Shown here: in pieces, positions 35,449 to 47,861 of the stretch
Numbering within the stretch: position 1 is the first letter of the stretch
Layout: every line of letters begins with the position of its first letter
From: Bacteriovoracaceae bacterium
GTDB taxonomy: Bacteria > Bdellovibrionota > Bacteriovoracia > Bacteriovoracales > Bacteriovoracaceae
Length of the DNA stretch: 64,000 nt
Direction of reading: 5' to 3'
Assembly (NCBI GenBank): GCA_023701435.1
Contig: JAMPXB010000003.1
Coordinates: 124,001 to 188,000 of the forward strand
Notes under the pieces: model-generated
Databases searched by the model: none
The model's input: the letters and a program-made list of their open reading frames with translations, nothing else
Told to the model about the DNA's origin: nothing
Program-made: the position numbers and the translations under genes

Positions 35449-35727
35449 ATGAAAATAATATCCTTTTTAGGGATAATGCTCTTTTCGGTATCGGTCTTGG
35501 CCGCCCGAGTGGAAGTGGATATTGTCGGGATCACTTGTGGGATGTGCGTAGAGGCCATTACCAAGGGTCTCAAGGCCACTGATAAGGCGGAGAATATTTC
35601 AGTTGTTCTAGAAGATAAAAAGGCGACTTTCACCGAAGTGAAGAATAAGAAACTGACAGATTCGGAAATAAAAGCGGTCATTAAAAAGGCTGGCTATGAA
35701 GCGGTCAAAATCCGCCGAAAACAATGA
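35449..35727 (+). CDS. Exported heavy-metal-associated (HMA) domain protein, MerP-like
   Basis: A signal peptide (MKIISFLGIMLFSVSVLAA) precedes one HMA domain with the metal motif GITCGMC, equivalent to GMTCxxC. The domain is expected in the periplasm, like MerP, where the two cysteines bind Hg, Cu or a similar ion. The ATG at 35449 has GGAG 6 bases upstream, chosen over an ATG at 35437. It faces the MerC-like gene, and its stop overlaps the flavodoxin gene as ATGA. The pairing hints at a metal trafficking unit. Confidence 0.82.
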   Translation: MKIISFLGIMLFSVSVLAARVEVDIVGITCGMCVEAITKGLKATDKAENISVVLEDKKATFTEVKNKKLTDSEIKAVIKKAGYEAVKIRRKQ

Positions 35728-36176
35728 GCCTTGTTCATATCCTTTGGGGTTCTCAAAGCGGTAACGCTCAAAACCTCGCCCAAGTTATAGGAGAATCACT
35801 TTCAAATGAATTTGGAGTGGAGGTCTGTGATATGGGGGAGATGGACCCGGAGGAAATTCACAACATCAAACATCTGGTGATTGTGACATCCACTTATGGG
35901 GATGGGGAAGCGCCTGATAATGCCTCGGAGTGGCTGAGCTTTATAAAGTTTGCTGAAGAGCTGGATTTGACCCATTTAAATTATGCCGTCATCGGCCTGG
36001 GTGATACTTACTATCCGCATTTTTGCCAGGCAGGAAAAGATTTTGACCAATACCTGTCTAAACATGGTGCCCATGCAATGCTTAAACGCCTCGACTGCGA
36101 CCTTTACTATGAGGAGCAGTACCCTGAGTGGGTTAATGAATTAAAGTCTGTATTAAAAAATCATTTTCTGGCCTAG
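35724..36176 (+). CDS. Flavodoxin-domain protein
   Basis: The 150-residue protein is a single FMN-binding flavodoxin of the cytochrome P450/sulfite-reductase flavoprotein kind. It has phosphate loop GSQSGNAQNLA, FMN loop STYGDGEAPDNASEW and GLGDTYYPHFCQAGKDFD. It lacks the FAD/NADPH reductase modules, so it would carry electrons between partners. It is translationally coupled to the HMA gene and lies 9 bases before rimK. Its partner reductase is not in this window. Confidence 0.85.
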   Translation: MSLVHILWGSQSGNAQNLAQVIGESLSNEFGVEVCDMGEMDPEEIHNIKHLVIVTSTYGDGEAPDNASEWLSFIKFAEELDLTHLNYAVIGLGDTYYPHFCQAGKDFDQYLSKHGAHAMLKRLDCDLYYEEQYPEWVNELKSVLKNHFLA

Positions 36177-36185
36177 ACTAATTCC

Positions 36186-37079
36186 ATGAAAATTGGAATT
36201 TTATCCCGTAATCCCAAGATCTATTCAACTCATCGTCTGGTCAAGGCCGCTCTTGCCCGTGGACATCATGTAAGAGTGATTGATCCCCTTCGTTGTTATA
36301 TGAATATCACTTCGGCCAAGCCCATGATTCATTACAAGGATCAGTTGCTTGATGACTTTAATGTTATTGTTCCCAGAATTGGGGCATCCATCACATATTA
36401 TGGTTCTGCTATCCTTCGGCAGTTTGAGATGATGGGTGTTTACTCTCTCAATGAGTCTACTTCTATTACCCGCTCCAGAGATAAGCTTCGTTGCCTTCAG
36501 ATTCTTTCTCGCTCCGGTATCGGTTTGCCCGTAACCAGCTATGCTCACTCTACCAAGATGACTGAAAAACTCATTAGAATGGTGGGAGGCGCTCCCTGTG
36601 TGATCAAACTGATTGAAGGAACCCAAGGCAAGGGCGTGATCCTCGCCGAGACTCACAAGGCCGCTGAGTCGGTGATTGATGGATTCAGGCAGATGAAGGC
36701 CCACTTCCTGGTGCAGGAATTTATCAAAGAATCAAACGGCTGTGACATTCGTGCCTTCGTGATCGGAGACCGGGTTGTTGCCAGTATGATGAGAAAGGCC
36801 AAGGAAGGAGAATTCCGCTCCAATCTTCACCGTGGTGGCTCGGCCGTTCAGGTAGATATTTCACAGGAAGAGGCACAGCTTGCCGTTAATGCTGCCAAGG
36901 CCCTGGGCCTTAATGTTGCAGGAGTGGATCTTCTAAGATCAAGCAGGGGCCCATTAGTGTTGGAAGTGAACTCTTCTCCCGGACTTCAGGGAATTGAAAC
37001 ATCAACCGGGCTTGATATTGCCACGATGATTATTGAGTACGCTGAAATGAACAATCAAAATAAAGACTATGCCGGTTAG
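36186..37079 (+). CDS. rimK: RimK-type ATP-grasp glutamate ligase
   Basis: The 297-residue ATP-grasp enzyme resembles RimK, which adds glutamates to the C-terminus of ribosomal protein S6. Seen: an N-terminal domain ([21 protein letters not shown]), the nucleotide-binding lobe ([19 protein letters not shown]), the [17 protein letters not shown] strand and the metal-ligand end [15 protein letters not shown]. RimK relatives also ligate other substrates, so target identity is inferred. It ends the HMA-flavodoxin operon and overlaps pyrD by 4 bases at the 3' end. Confidence 0.88.
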   Translation: MKIGILSRNPKIYSTHRLVKAALARGHHVRVIDPLRCYMNITSAKPMIHYKDQLLDDFNVIVPRIGASITYYGSAILRQFEMMGVYSLNESTSITRSRDKLRCLQILSRSGIGLPVTSYAHSTKMTEKLIRMVGGAPCVIKLIEGTQGKGVILAETHKAAESVIDGFRQMKAHFLVQEFIKESNGCDIRAFVIGDRVVASMMRKAKEGEFRSNLHRGGSAVQVDISQEEAQLAVNAAKALGLNVAGVDLLRSSRGPLVLEVNSSPGLQGIETSTGLDIATMIIEYAEMNNQNKDYAG

Positions 37080-38122
37080 ATAAAATCTTTCAGGCGGTAT
37101 TTTCTTTCTTCCAGTGACAGTGAAAAGAATTCTTCCAGAGTGATATTTTGAATTTTAATGAAATTCAAAATGGCCTTGTTAAATTTTTTGAGAAGCTCCG
37201 GACCCTGGTAGACATATGCTGTGTAGACTTGTGCGGCCTTGCCACCTTCATGCCATAGCTCAAATAAATCTTTTGGCCTAGTGATGCCACCCACTGCAAT
37301 TAATTCAGAATCAATTTGTTCATTAAGAATGGTGCGGCAGATGTCTTGGGATTTTTCCCGCAACAAAACTCCGGAAACTCCGCCGGCCCCGCGCTCAGGC
37401 ATAATCGTGGTGTTGGTAGCAATGAGTCCGGTGAGCTTAAAGTCATGGGCCAGCCGTGCCAGCTCAAGGATTTTTTCTTTGGGTAGATCAGGGGCAATTT
37501 TAAGGAATAGATCTTTGCCACCACGGTTTCGGTTTAATTCTGTAAAAAGTTCTGTGAGGTAAGAGATTTCCTGAAGGGCCCTTAGTCCGGGCGTGTTAGG
37601 GGAGGAAACATTAATCACAAAATAACTGGCAGAATCTTGAAGCGCTTCAAATAAGAGGGAGAGTTCACCGATGCTCTCTTCTGGAGTGGTGTCTTTATTT
37701 TTCCCAATGTTGACACCCAGGGGAGTTGTGCCGGCATAACTTGTTAAGCGTGGCATAATCTCCAGCAGACCTTGATTGGGAAAACCCATGGCATTCCGTA
37801 AGCTTCTTTCTTCAGGGTAGCGAAACATACGGGGTCTAGGATTACCCATTTGAGGTATGAGAGTAATCGTGCCGCATTCAATAGCGCCAAAACCCTGGGC
37901 ACTAAAAAATGGCAAGGCTTCGGCATTTTTGTCCAGGCCCGCAGCAAGACCTACAGGAAAACTCCAACGAGTCTTCCCAACAACGACGGACAAGGCGGGA
38001 TCATGTTTAATGCCGCTGAGTGCCCCCAGAGTAGGGCAAAGTTTGACCACATCCATGATCATGTTATGGGCCACTTCCGGGTCCAGGGAAAATAAAAGGG
38101 GTTTTAGTAAAGAGTAAAACAT
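37076..38122 (-). CDS. pyrD: Dihydroorotate dehydrogenase (quinone), class 2
   Basis: This FMN enzyme oxidises dihydroorotate to orotate in pyrimidine synthesis and passes electrons to membrane quinone. Class 2 features: the N-terminal amphipathic extension ([21 protein letters not shown]) and catalytic serine in [15 protein letters not shown]. Other blocks: [25 protein letters not shown] and [14 protein letters not shown]. The 348-residue length is normal. The gene is alone on its strand and its end overlaps rimK. Confidence 0.93.
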   Translation of the reverse strand: MFYSLLKPLLFSLDPEVAHNMIMDVVKLCPTLGALSGIKHDPALSVVVGKTRWSFPVGLAAGLDKNAEALPFFSAQGFGAIECGTITLIPQMGNPRPRMFRYPEERSLRNAMGFPNQGLLEIMPRLTSYAGTTPLGVNIGKNKDTTPEESIGELSLLFEALQDSASYFVINVSSPNTPGLRALQEISYLTELFTELNRNRGGKDLFLKIAPDLPKEKILELARLAHDFKLTGLIATNTTIMPERGAGGVSGVLLREKSQDICRTILNEQIDSELIAVGGITRPKDLFELWHEGGKAAQVYTAYVYQGPELLKKFNKAILNFIKIQNITLEEFFSLSLEERKYRLKDFI

Positions 38123-38195
38123 GACTCAAATGGTATTAAGCTTTTCTTTGAAAGTCACCCAACCCTATGAGATAATCATTTTCAGAGGTTAAACC

Positions 38196-38618
38196 ATGCG
38201 ATTTGCAGTTCTCTTTTTTCTCTTAAGTCTTTCGGCTTTTGCACAACATGCTTCGCAACCAGCAAAAGAAAGCACCGCTGATCTTCGTACTGGCATCGTT
38301 ATGTTCAGCATCGAAGACAAGGAAGAAGATGCCTTGTATTGGTTGGAGCGGACGGCCAATCTTGATTATTTTCTAAGGATGAAAATAGATGATGAGGAAA
38401 AAATCCTCAAGATTGATACCCGGGACGCCAAAAAGCTGGATATGGATTTTGCTTCACGTTTTTTGAAGTGTGAGTATGAATTGCCCCCTTCGGCTAAAGA
38501 TTGTGAAGTAACGCTTCGCTTAAGTATGAAGGGTGAGATCCAGAATATCTGCACAAAAGATGAGAAAAAAACTCAGGAGATGAAGCCTTTTCTGAAGGCC
38601 CTTATCAAACGTTTCTGA
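38196..38618 (+). CDS. Secreted hypothetical protein
   Basis: A signal peptide (MRFAVLFFLLSLSAFAQ) leads a 140-residue mature protein rich in Lys, Asp and Glu. Three cysteines are present (FLKCEYEL, KDCEVTL, NICTKDE), which could form one disulfide in the periplasm. I recognise no family. The gene is separated from the protease gene by about 70 bases. An AGAGG ribosome site precedes the ATG. Confidence 0.65.
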   Translation: MRFAVLFFLLSLSAFAQHASQPAKESTADLRTGIVMFSIEDKEEDALYWLERTANLDYFLRMKIDDEEKILKIDTRDAKKLDMDFASRFLKCEYELPPSAKDCEVTLRLSMKGEIQNICTKDEKKTQEMKPFLKALIKRF

Positions 38619-38688
38619 GTGAAAAAGATTGCATCTCCTCCTCTGTAAGTAGAAAATATCTTAACCATTGTTTCGAAATCGAGGTTTC

Positions 38689-40857
38689 ATGAAATCCCAC
38701 GTTTTATTGCTAAGTTTAGCTATGCTTACAACAGGGGCGGTTGCTCAACAAACGAGTTCACCGGCTTCTACCAGTGATGATCCATCAATCCTGGGCAGCA
38801 TAATGACTCCTAAGCCTCGTTATACCCGCGAGATGGTCTTAGGGAATATCCTGAAAGGTGCATTGGAAAATATGCATCTCTCCAATAAAGAAATTAACGA
38901 CGCTCTCTCTGTAAATGCCTTTAAGCTTTTTCTTGAAAGACTGGATTATGGTAAGCAGTTTCTTTTGGAAAGTGATGTTAAAGAACTTGAGAAATATAAA
39001 AAATCATTCGATGACATGACTGTTTCCGGGGATCTGGCGATTCTTGAAACCAGCTCAGAGCTCATGAATAAGCGAATCGGGCAGATTGAAAAATATATCG
39101 AGGAGTTACTTAAAAAACCTTTGAACTATAGTTCAAAAGAATTCCTTGAGACTGATCCCAAGAAGAGAACTTTTTATAAAACGGAAAAAGAACTTCAGGC
39201 CCATTGGGAACGTTTGATGAAGTACGAGATCCTTGGTCGTACAGTGGACATGAAAGAAGAACAAAATGGTCTTGCCACTGATGAGCAGGGCAAGAAGAAG
39301 AAACCTAAAACTGAGAAAAAGCTATCAGACGTTGAAATTGAAGCTGAGGCCCGTTCCAAGGTCCTTAAGTCATACAAGAAAATCTTTTCTCGTCTGGTTA
39401 ATGAAAAGCGTTCAGACAAACTTGATAAGTTCTACAATGCTGTAACTAAAGTTTTTGATCCTCACACCAACTATCTGGTTCCGGAAGAGAAAGAAGATTT
39501 TGATATCGATATGTCTGGTAAGTTAGAGGGGATCGGAGCGATTCTTCGTGAAGATAATTCTTACATTAAAGTAGAAAGAATTGTTCCAGGCTCAGCTTCA
39601 TGGAAAACCAAAGAAGTTGAAGCGGAAGATGTAATTTTAAAAGTTGGTCAGGGAAGAGACGAGCCGGTTGATGTTGTTGATATGTCACTTCGTGATGCCG
39701 TTAAGCTCATTCGCGGCAAGAAAGGTACCGAAGTTAGGCTGACCATCAAAAAGCCAAACGGTCTGGTGAAAGTGGTTCCGATTGTGCGTGATGTGGTTGA
39801 GATTGAAGAGTCTTATGCCAAGGGAACTTTACTTGAGCTTGCTCCTTATAAAACAAAAATCGGGTACATTACTATTCCGAAGTTCTACCGTGACTTCAAT
39901 GACCGCAATGGAAGAAATGTCACCGATGATACGAGAAAAGAAATTGAGCGCTTGAATAAAGAAGGGGCAGATGGCCTTATTTTGGACCTTCGAAATAATG
40001 GCGGTGGTGCACTTGAAGATGCCCGTATGATTTCTGGCCTATTCATCGAGAAGGGACCAATCGTCCAGGTAAAGGCCCACACTGGAGCAGTAGATGTTCT
40101 GGCCGATACTGATACTAAAGTTGATTTCAAAAAACCAACAGTGGTACTCATTAACCGTTTCTCAGCGTCAGCTTCAGAAATCGTTGCTGCTGCTCTTCAG
40201 GATTACGGACGTGCCGTGATTGTTGGGGGAGAGTTCTCCCATGGTAAGGGAACAGTTCAAGCGGTAGTGGACCTTGATGGTTATGTCTCTCCAATGGCCA
40301 AATCTTATTCACCATTGGGTGCCCTTAAGATTACCATTCAAAAATTCTATCGCGTAAACGGCAGTTCGACTCAGTATAAAGGGGTCACTCCTGATATCAT
40401 TCTTCCGGATCAGTTCTCTCATCTTGAATCTGGTGAGAAATTTCTGGATTACTCGATCCCTTGGGGCGAAGTTAAAGCGGTTAAGTATGACAAGTGGAAA
40501 CAGAAGTACGATCTAAAATCTCTTCGTGCCAACTCTCAAAAACGCGTCAAGAGCAGTGAGAAGTTCCAGCACCTGGTGGACTCGATTAATTGGTATAAAG
40601 AGCAGAAAGAAAAAACTAAGCGCTCTTTAGTGGCCGCTGACTACGAAAAAGAAAGAAAAACAATTCGTGAAATGTCCGATGTTTTCAAAAAAGAAGAAGA
40701 GAACAAGAATCTTGCAGTGAAGGACCTAAGTCCGAAGAGCGGTGAGAAGGCACAGCAGGAAAAATTTGAAGAGTTCTCAAAGACTCTGAAAAAAGATGCT
40801 GTGATTGAAGAATCAATCATGATTCTTAATGACATGATTAAAGTGACTAAATCATAA
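38689..40857 (+). CDS. prc: Tail-specific carboxy-terminal protease Prc (S41)
   Basis: This periplasmic serine protease trims C-termini of exported proteins and peptidoglycan enzymes. A signal peptide (MKSHVLLLSLAMLTTGAVAQ) precedes an N-terminal helical domain, a PDZ domain (about residues 265-335) and the S41 core. The catalytic serine lies in NRFSASASEIVAAALQDYG, near residue 493, and the lysine in SHGKGTVQ. The 722-residue length and long C-terminal helical tail match E. coli Prc rather than short CtpA. The ATG at 38689 with CGAGG upstream is preferred to 38668. Confidence 0.92.
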   Translation: MKSHVLLLSLAMLTTGAVAQQTSSPASTSDDPSILGSIMTPKPRYTREMVLGNILKGALENMHLSNKEINDALSVNAFKLFLERLDYGKQFLLESDVKELEKYKKSFDDMTVSGDLAILETSSELMNKRIGQIEKYIEELLKKPLNYSSKEFLETDPKKRTFYKTEKELQAHWERLMKYEILGRTVDMKEEQNGLATDEQGKKKKPKTEKKLSDVEIEAEARSKVLKSYKKIFSRLVNEKRSDKLDKFYNAVTKVFDPHTNYLVPEEKEDFDIDMSGKLEGIGAILREDNSYIKVERIVPGSASWKTKEVEAEDVILKVGQGRDEPVDVVDMSLRDAVKLIRGKKGTEVRLTIKKPNGLVKVVPIVRDVVEIEESYAKGTLLELAPYKTKIGYITIPKFYRDFNDRNGRNVTDDTRKEIERLNKEGADGLILDLRNNGGGALEDARMISGLFIEKGPIVQVKAHTGAVDVLADTDTKVDFKKPTVVLINRFSASASEIVAAALQDYGRAVIVGGEFSHGKGTVQAVVDLDGYVSPMAKSYSPLGALKITIQKFYRVNGSSTQYKGVTPDIILPDQFSHLESGEKFLDYSIPWGEVKAVKYDKWKQKYDLKSLRANSQKRVKSSEKFQHLVDSINWYKEQKEKTKRSLVAADYEKERKTIREMSDVFKKEEENKNLAVKDLSPKSGEKAQQEKFEEFSKTLKKDAVIEESIMILNDMIKVTKS

Positions 40858-40870
40858 TTGTTATTTGAAT

Positions 40871-40895
40871 GGGCCCCTTCGGGGGCCCTTTTTTT
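40871..40895 (+). terminator. Intrinsic terminator of prc
   Basis: GGGCCCC (40871-40877), the stable TTCG tetraloop, and GGGGCCC (40882-40888) are followed by seven T. It begins 14 bases after the prc stop. Confidence 0.93.
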
Positions 40896-40919
40896 ATTTT
40901 TTTTATTGAAGGACCTGAC

Positions 40920-41714
40920 GTGAAATCTCTTCTGACTCTTGAACAAAAGTATGACTTTTATGAACGTTCTGTGCAAAATGCTGAAACTGAAGTGGCCTTT
41001 ATGCACGATGAGTATAAGCGCATCTATGGACGCTCTCCTTTTACTTTAAGGGAAGACTTCTGTGGTACTGGTGCCATTTCCTGTACATGGGTTGAACAGG
41101 ACCGCCAATGTGAAGCCTATGGAATTGATCTTGATCCAGAGCCAATTGAAATGGGCAAGAAAAGACATTATTCAAAGCTCACGAAGGCGCAACAGGCGCG
41201 TATGCACTACCGCGAAGAAAACGTTTTAAAGACGAAGGCCCCTAAAGTTGATGTCATCTGTGCTTTTAACTTTTCTTACTTTATTTTCAAATCAAGAAAG
41301 CAGATGGTTCAGTACTTTAAAACCGTCCGCAAATCACTCAATAAACAGGGTGTCTTCTTTCTGGACATCTTTGCCGGCCCTGAAAGCCAGAAACTGGTAA
41401 CTGATACTAAAAAATTAGACGGGCTGACTTACTATTGGGAATGCCAGCATTTTAATCCTTTGACCCATGATTGCACTTTTGCCATTCATTTCCGTGATGC
41501 TAAAGGCAAAAAGCATGAGAATGTTTTCACTTACCACTGGCGGATGTGGATGATGCCTGAATTAAGGGATATCCTGGCGGAAGCCGGCTTTTCGAAAACA
41601 ATTGCCTATTGGGAAGGGGATGATGAGGACGGAAGCGGCAATGGCGAATTTGTTCCGGCAGAAGACGCTGAAAACTGCGACGCCTGGGTGTCTTATATTG
41701 CAGCACTGACCTGA
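40920..41714 (+). CDS. Class I SAM-dependent methyltransferase
   Basis: The Rossmann methyltransferase core shows motif I EDFCGTGAISCTW, motif II YGIDLDPEPI and a later core strand VDVICAFNFSYF. The C-terminal half (YYWECQHFNPLTHDC, FTYHWRMWMM) is aromatic-rich and may form the substrate pocket. The GTG at 40920 has GAAGGA upstream; the frame upstream of it runs through the prc terminator and is not coding. The substrate is unknown. Its stop touches the stop of the convergent HD-GYP gene. Confidence 0.78.
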   Translation: MKSLLTLEQKYDFYERSVQNAETEVAFMHDEYKRIYGRSPFTLREDFCGTGAISCTWVEQDRQCEAYGIDLDPEPIEMGKKRHYSKLTKAQQARMHYREENVLKTKAPKVDVICAFNFSYFIFKSRKQMVQYFKTVRKSLNKQGVFFLDIFAGPESQKLVTDTKKLDGLTYYWECQHFNPLTHDCTFAIHFRDAKGKKHENVFTYHWRMWMMPELRDILAEAGFSKTIAYWEGDDEDGSGNGEFVPAEDAENCDAWVSYIAALT

Positions 41715-43043
41715 TTAAAAAGTAATCTTCTGTAAAATATCGATAATTTTTTGAAAGCGGGATGTTGGAAATGTTTCTTTCAACTCCCGCAACATTTCAC
41801 CGCGATCAAGAGTCCCATTTTCATTCTTTAAGATAATTCGGGTGAACTCTTCGGCCACGATAAATACCACCGCCACTGGAGATACGTTATTTCCATAGTG
41901 TTCTGAAAAACCGATGCCGTTAAGAGTGCCGTGATGCTGACGAATGATTTGATCGGCACCCATTGGCGCATGAGGATACTTAGAAACAAATTCGGCGGCC
42001 ATTTGGGCATGTCTTTCTACCAGCTGCTTCTCAGCGGGAGCGAAGTTGGCCTTTTTTAATTCTAGATTTGATTTAATCATTGCCTGCTGATCATTTTCCA
42101 GAACGATGTCATGAAAGAAGGCGATGAAGCTCATTTTGTCTTCTTGCTCGGCATTTCCCCAATCAATGTTTTTGATAATGTGAAGGGCGACGTAAGTCAA
42201 AATCTGAGTGTGCTTAAAGAGGTAGCTGGTTTTGTTGGAGAGAAGGCGTTCGAGGAGCTTGGCCAGCTTGGGATTGCTCTTCGAATTTTTTCTCATGACA
42301 TCAATATTCTTCTTGGCCAGGGCGATGGTCTCTTCGTTAACACCCAGAGTAAGTAACTTTCTGGAAAGAAGCTCCACACTTTTATCGGCCGCGGAAATGC
42401 CTTCATCCACTGAAAGGTCACTACCTTCCAGTAGGGTGATGAGCTCTGAGGTGACGTTATTGACGAAATCCAGACGATCCAGCTTGTTGATGTAAAGATG
42501 ACTCATACCTTGCTCAATCAAAGTACCAATGGTTTTTTCATCGAATTCAACCATCTTATCAAGCGCCAGATGATACTTTTTTGAATCATCGATATCTTGA
42601 GAGTAAACCGGGCACACGGAACGTTTAATGACTTTGAAATAAACAATAGGAATAGGGAAGTAATTAGGGACTATCTTAGCGGACATATCCTTGGCAGTAA
42701 TGTTCAGGGCCTTGGCCGCGTTTTGAATGACGACCTTTAATTGCAGAGAATTGGGAACCTGGGCAAAGCTTCCAGGGATTTCCTGGCCAGGACCAATGAC
42801 AATAACCGGTATGTTTAGAGCTTTTTGCTTAACAAACTCAATCAAAAGCTTGGCCGATTCTTCTTTTTCAATAATCGATCGGACAATAATTAAGTTGATG
42901 CTGGAAGCATTAGTTTCCAGGTGTTTAATGGCAAATTCGGCCTTCTTTTTAGGCAAAATCTCAAGTCCCAGCCAAGTGGCGAGGTTGAGCATATAAAAGG
43001 ACTCAATCCTGGGATTGTTTTCTACTAAAAGCGTTAGACTCAA
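41715..43043 (-). CDS. Degenerate HD-GYP domain protein
   Basis: Residues 1-110 look like a receiver-type domain without its phospho-acceptor pattern. A linker beta-domain (about 135-200) and an HD-GYP domain follow. The HD pair is present (FIAFFHDIVL), but the HHExxxGxGYP signature reads HHGTLNGIGF. The Lys after HD and the Asp of the FD region (EEFTRI) are missing. Cyclic di-GMP hydrolysis is therefore doubtful; it may act as a binding or regulatory protein. It has the same layout as the intact paralogue at 57730-59064. Translation begins on TTG with a consensus GGAGG 6 bases upstream. Confidence 0.72.
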   Translation of the reverse strand: MSLTLLVENNPRIESFYMLNLATWLGLEILPKKKAEFAIKHLETNASSINLIIVRSIIEKEESAKLLIEFVKQKALNIPVIVIGPGQEIPGSFAQVPNSLQLKVVIQNAAKALNITAKDMSAKIVPNYFPIPIVYFKVIKRSVCPVYSQDIDDSKKYHLALDKMVEFDEKTIGTLIEQGMSHLYINKLDRLDFVNNVTSELITLLEGSDLSVDEGISAADKSVELLSRKLLTLGVNEETIALAKKNIDVMRKNSKSNPKLAKLLERLLSNKTSYLFKHTQILTYVALHIIKNIDWGNAEQEDKMSFIAFFHDIVLENDQQAMIKSNLELKKANFAPAEKQLVERHAQMAAEFVSKYPHAPMGADQIIRQHHGTLNGIGFSEHYGNNVSPVAVVFIVAEEFTRIILKNENGTLDRGEMLRELKETFPTSRFQKIIDILQKITF

Positions 43044-43144
43044 AAAAAGCCTCCGGAAGCTTATAGTTTAATCGGAAAGGGGATTTTTGCTTAATTTTTT
43101 GTTAAGATAATTGCATCTATTTGATTCTATTTCTCGGAGATTAT

Positions 43145-44685
43145 GTGAATTCCTTAAGCAGTTTTTTCGAATCGAGCTTTAATACCCAACAAGAACAGTG
43201 GGAAAAATCCCTGCTAACCGAATTAAAACTCACAGAAGTTGGCAGCAAAGGGACCAAAAAGCTGATCTCAGGCAAGAGCTGGCCCACCTTATCTTTAGAG
43301 GCCCGAAACGAAGTCCAGTTGTCATCCCAAGAAGCCTGGAAGAAGGCTTCAACCACATATGTTCATTTGGATGAAGAAGAAGTTACCCGTGAATTAGCAG
43401 AAGACCTGAAATCCGGGGTTCGAAATTTTTTCTTCCACCTTGAAGCCTTAAGCTCTTCTAAGTGGAAGAAGATTGAAGAATGTCTCTCAAACTTTTCCTC
43501 TCCCGAAGAGCTGGAAGTTTTCATCTTGGGTGAGGGGGATTATCAAAGTTCTCGGATAAAAGTTATCTCCCAGTTTATTTCAGGAAAAGAAATTCATGAT
43601 CAAGGTGGACATTCCATTCAGGAACTGGCCCTGCTCTCGGCCAATCTGATCAAGGGCCTTGATTCAATCCGGGATACTGTTTATCTTGGTGTCTATGTGG
43701 ATTCACATTTCTTCCATAACATTGCTAAGATTCGGGCGGCCAAACTTCTCGCCCATAAAATTCTCTCCGAGGCCGGAAAAAAAGCATCAATTAAAGTCGT
43801 CGCCCTGACCAGTTATCAAGGTTGGACCCTTTATGAGCGCTACTCAAATATGCTTCGGAATGAGACGGCGGTGGCCTCTGCCTATATTGGTGGGGCCGAT
43901 CATGTTCAGTCGGCCGGTTATAATTCAATCCTGGAGCTTGAAACTGATAATCATCCGGAAAAAGAGCATGTTGAGCGCTCCCGTCGCATGGGCCGTAATA
44001 CCACTCATGTGTTGGCGCTGGAAAGTATGTTAGGAGTGGTAGAAGACGCAGCTTTTGGAAGTTATCATTTAGAAAATCTCACCCAGGCCTTGTGCGAGGA
44101 TTCCTGGAAGCTCATGCAGTCACTGCTGAGCGGAGAGAGTATGGAGAGCGAAGTTTCCAAGGTTAGGGAGAAGCGCTTGGAAATGGTGAAAACCAGAAAA
44201 ACCATTATGTCTGGAATGAATGACTATCCGGACGTAAAAGAACATTTAAAACTTAAACTCAGAGAACCTAAGTTTTTTAGAGTAGCACGCATTTTTGAAG
44301 AACTTAGAATCAAGATGGAGAATATTCAGCAGAAGCCGCAAGTGTATGTGGCCCTTTTTGGTGAATATGGCGCACTTAATGCCCGACTGAATTTTGTTAA
44401 AAATTATTTTGAGCTTTTAGGACTTACTGTTCAGGAATCAGGACAATCCGAATTTGACCTGGAAAATTTTAAAAAGAATCTATCAACTCGCACGGAAGAC
44501 ATTATTGTTTTATGTGCCCTGGATGATCAATATCCAAATATGGCGCCGATCGTTTCAAGTCTTAAGTCTGGGCATAAATTCATTGCCGGAAAATATGAAA
44601 TGACTTCATTTAAGAATTTATTTGCCGGCCAGAATGTCTACGAGATTTTGGAAAATCTGGTAGCGGCTTTTGAGGGGAGGAGGTC

Positions 44686-44689
<4 letters not shown>
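43145..44689 (+). CDS. mutA: Methylmalonyl-CoA mutase small (beta) subunit
   Basis: The 514-residue protein pairs with the catalytic subunit to interconvert methylmalonyl-CoA and succinyl-CoA. The middle barrel region ([37 protein letters not shown]) matches MutA. The B12-binding signature DxHxxG is absent, as in non-catalytic beta subunits. GTG at 43145 follows CGGAG at good spacing and is preferred over the TTG at 43121. The stop overlaps mutB as ATGA. The 100-base gap upstream shows no B12 riboswitch. Confidence 0.82.
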
Positions 44690-46814
<2,125 letters not shown>

Positions 46815-46818
<4 letters not shown>

Positions 46819-47801
46819 GAAAAAAGTTAGAGCTAAAAGATTATCAGGACGGCATTCTTAATCAGGATCGCACTATTTTGGCGCGGGCAATTACCTTGAT
46901 TGAGTCCACCAATCCTGATCATCAGAAATTAGCTCAGGAACTTTTAAAATCCTTACTGCCTAAGACTGGTGGCTCTAAACGTATTGGTATTTCCGGCACA
47001 CCTGGTGTTGGTAAATCAACTTTCATTGAAGCCTTCGGAAAACTCCTGACCTCGCAAAATAAAACAGTGGCCGTATTGGCGGTAGATCCGACTTCACAAG
47101 TAAGCGGCGGTTCTATTCTGGGTGATAAAACCCGCATGAATGAACTGGCGATTGATCCATTGGCCTTTATCAGACCTAGTCCATCAGGGGAGACTCTGGG
47201 CGGAGTGGCCAAGCGTACCCGTGAGTCACTTTTATTATGTGAAGCCTTTGGCTTTGATTATGTGCTGGTTGAAACTGTCGGTGTTGGTCAATCTGAAACG
47301 ACTGTTGCCCAGATGGTTGATCTCTTTGTCATGCTTCTTCAGCCAGGGGCAGGGGACGATCTTCAAGGGATCAAGCGGGGTATCCTGGAGATGGTTGATA
47401 TGGTGGTGGTGACCAAAGATGACGGTGACCAGAAAAAAATCATCCAGAAGGCCAAGCACGATTATCAACAGGCCTTGCAGATTCTAAGACACGATGGGTG
47501 GATTCCTCCTGTCCTTTCCTGTTCATCCTTAACCAAACATGGGTTGCCGGAAGTTCAGACATCCATTGAGAATTATTTTAGGGATCAGCAGGAGATTATT
47601 CTTAATAAGCGAAATAAGCAGAGGCTCGATTGGATGTGGCAATTGGTCTTTGATAATTTAAAAGATCTTTTCCAAAATTCTGTTGGTGACGATGAAATCA
47701 AAAAAATAGAAACCAATATCTTAAATAAAAAGATGACCTCTCCAGAAGGGGCATCGGAATTAATGGACCTCTTCCTTCATCAAAAGCTCACTTCTTCTTA
47801 A
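46815..47801 (+). CDS. meaB: Methylmalonyl-CoA mutase-associated GTPase MeaB/ArgK
   Basis: This G3E-family GTPase protects and reloads the mutase cofactor. Walker A is GTPGVGKST (near residues 60-68); other nucleotide-site blocks are [32 protein letters not shown] and [10 protein letters not shown]-terminal dimerisation helix is present. The 328-residue length is normal. The ATGA overlap with mutB makes a three-gene coupled operon. Confidence 0.93.
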
Positions 47802-47824
47802 CATGAAAGATTTTAACTTTTTCC

Positions 47825-47830
47825 TATAAT
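47825..47830 (+). promoter_or_regulatory. Candidate -10 element before a small membrane gene
   Basis: A consensus TATAAT is 31 bases upstream of the 40-residue gene. A partial -35 (TTAACA at 47798-47803) has a 21-base spacer, too long for a standard promoter. Confidence 0.3.
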
Positions 47831-47861
47831 GCTTACAGCAAATACAGGGGAAGTGTTAAAC

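Noticed and set aside
40869-40919. Longer N-terminus of the methyltransferase
   Set aside because: This stretch is the prc terminator hairpin and T-tract; the real start is GTG at 40920 after GAAGGA.
43044-43144. A B12 riboswitch before mutA
   Set aside because: The gap is only about 100 bases and shows no B12-box sequence.
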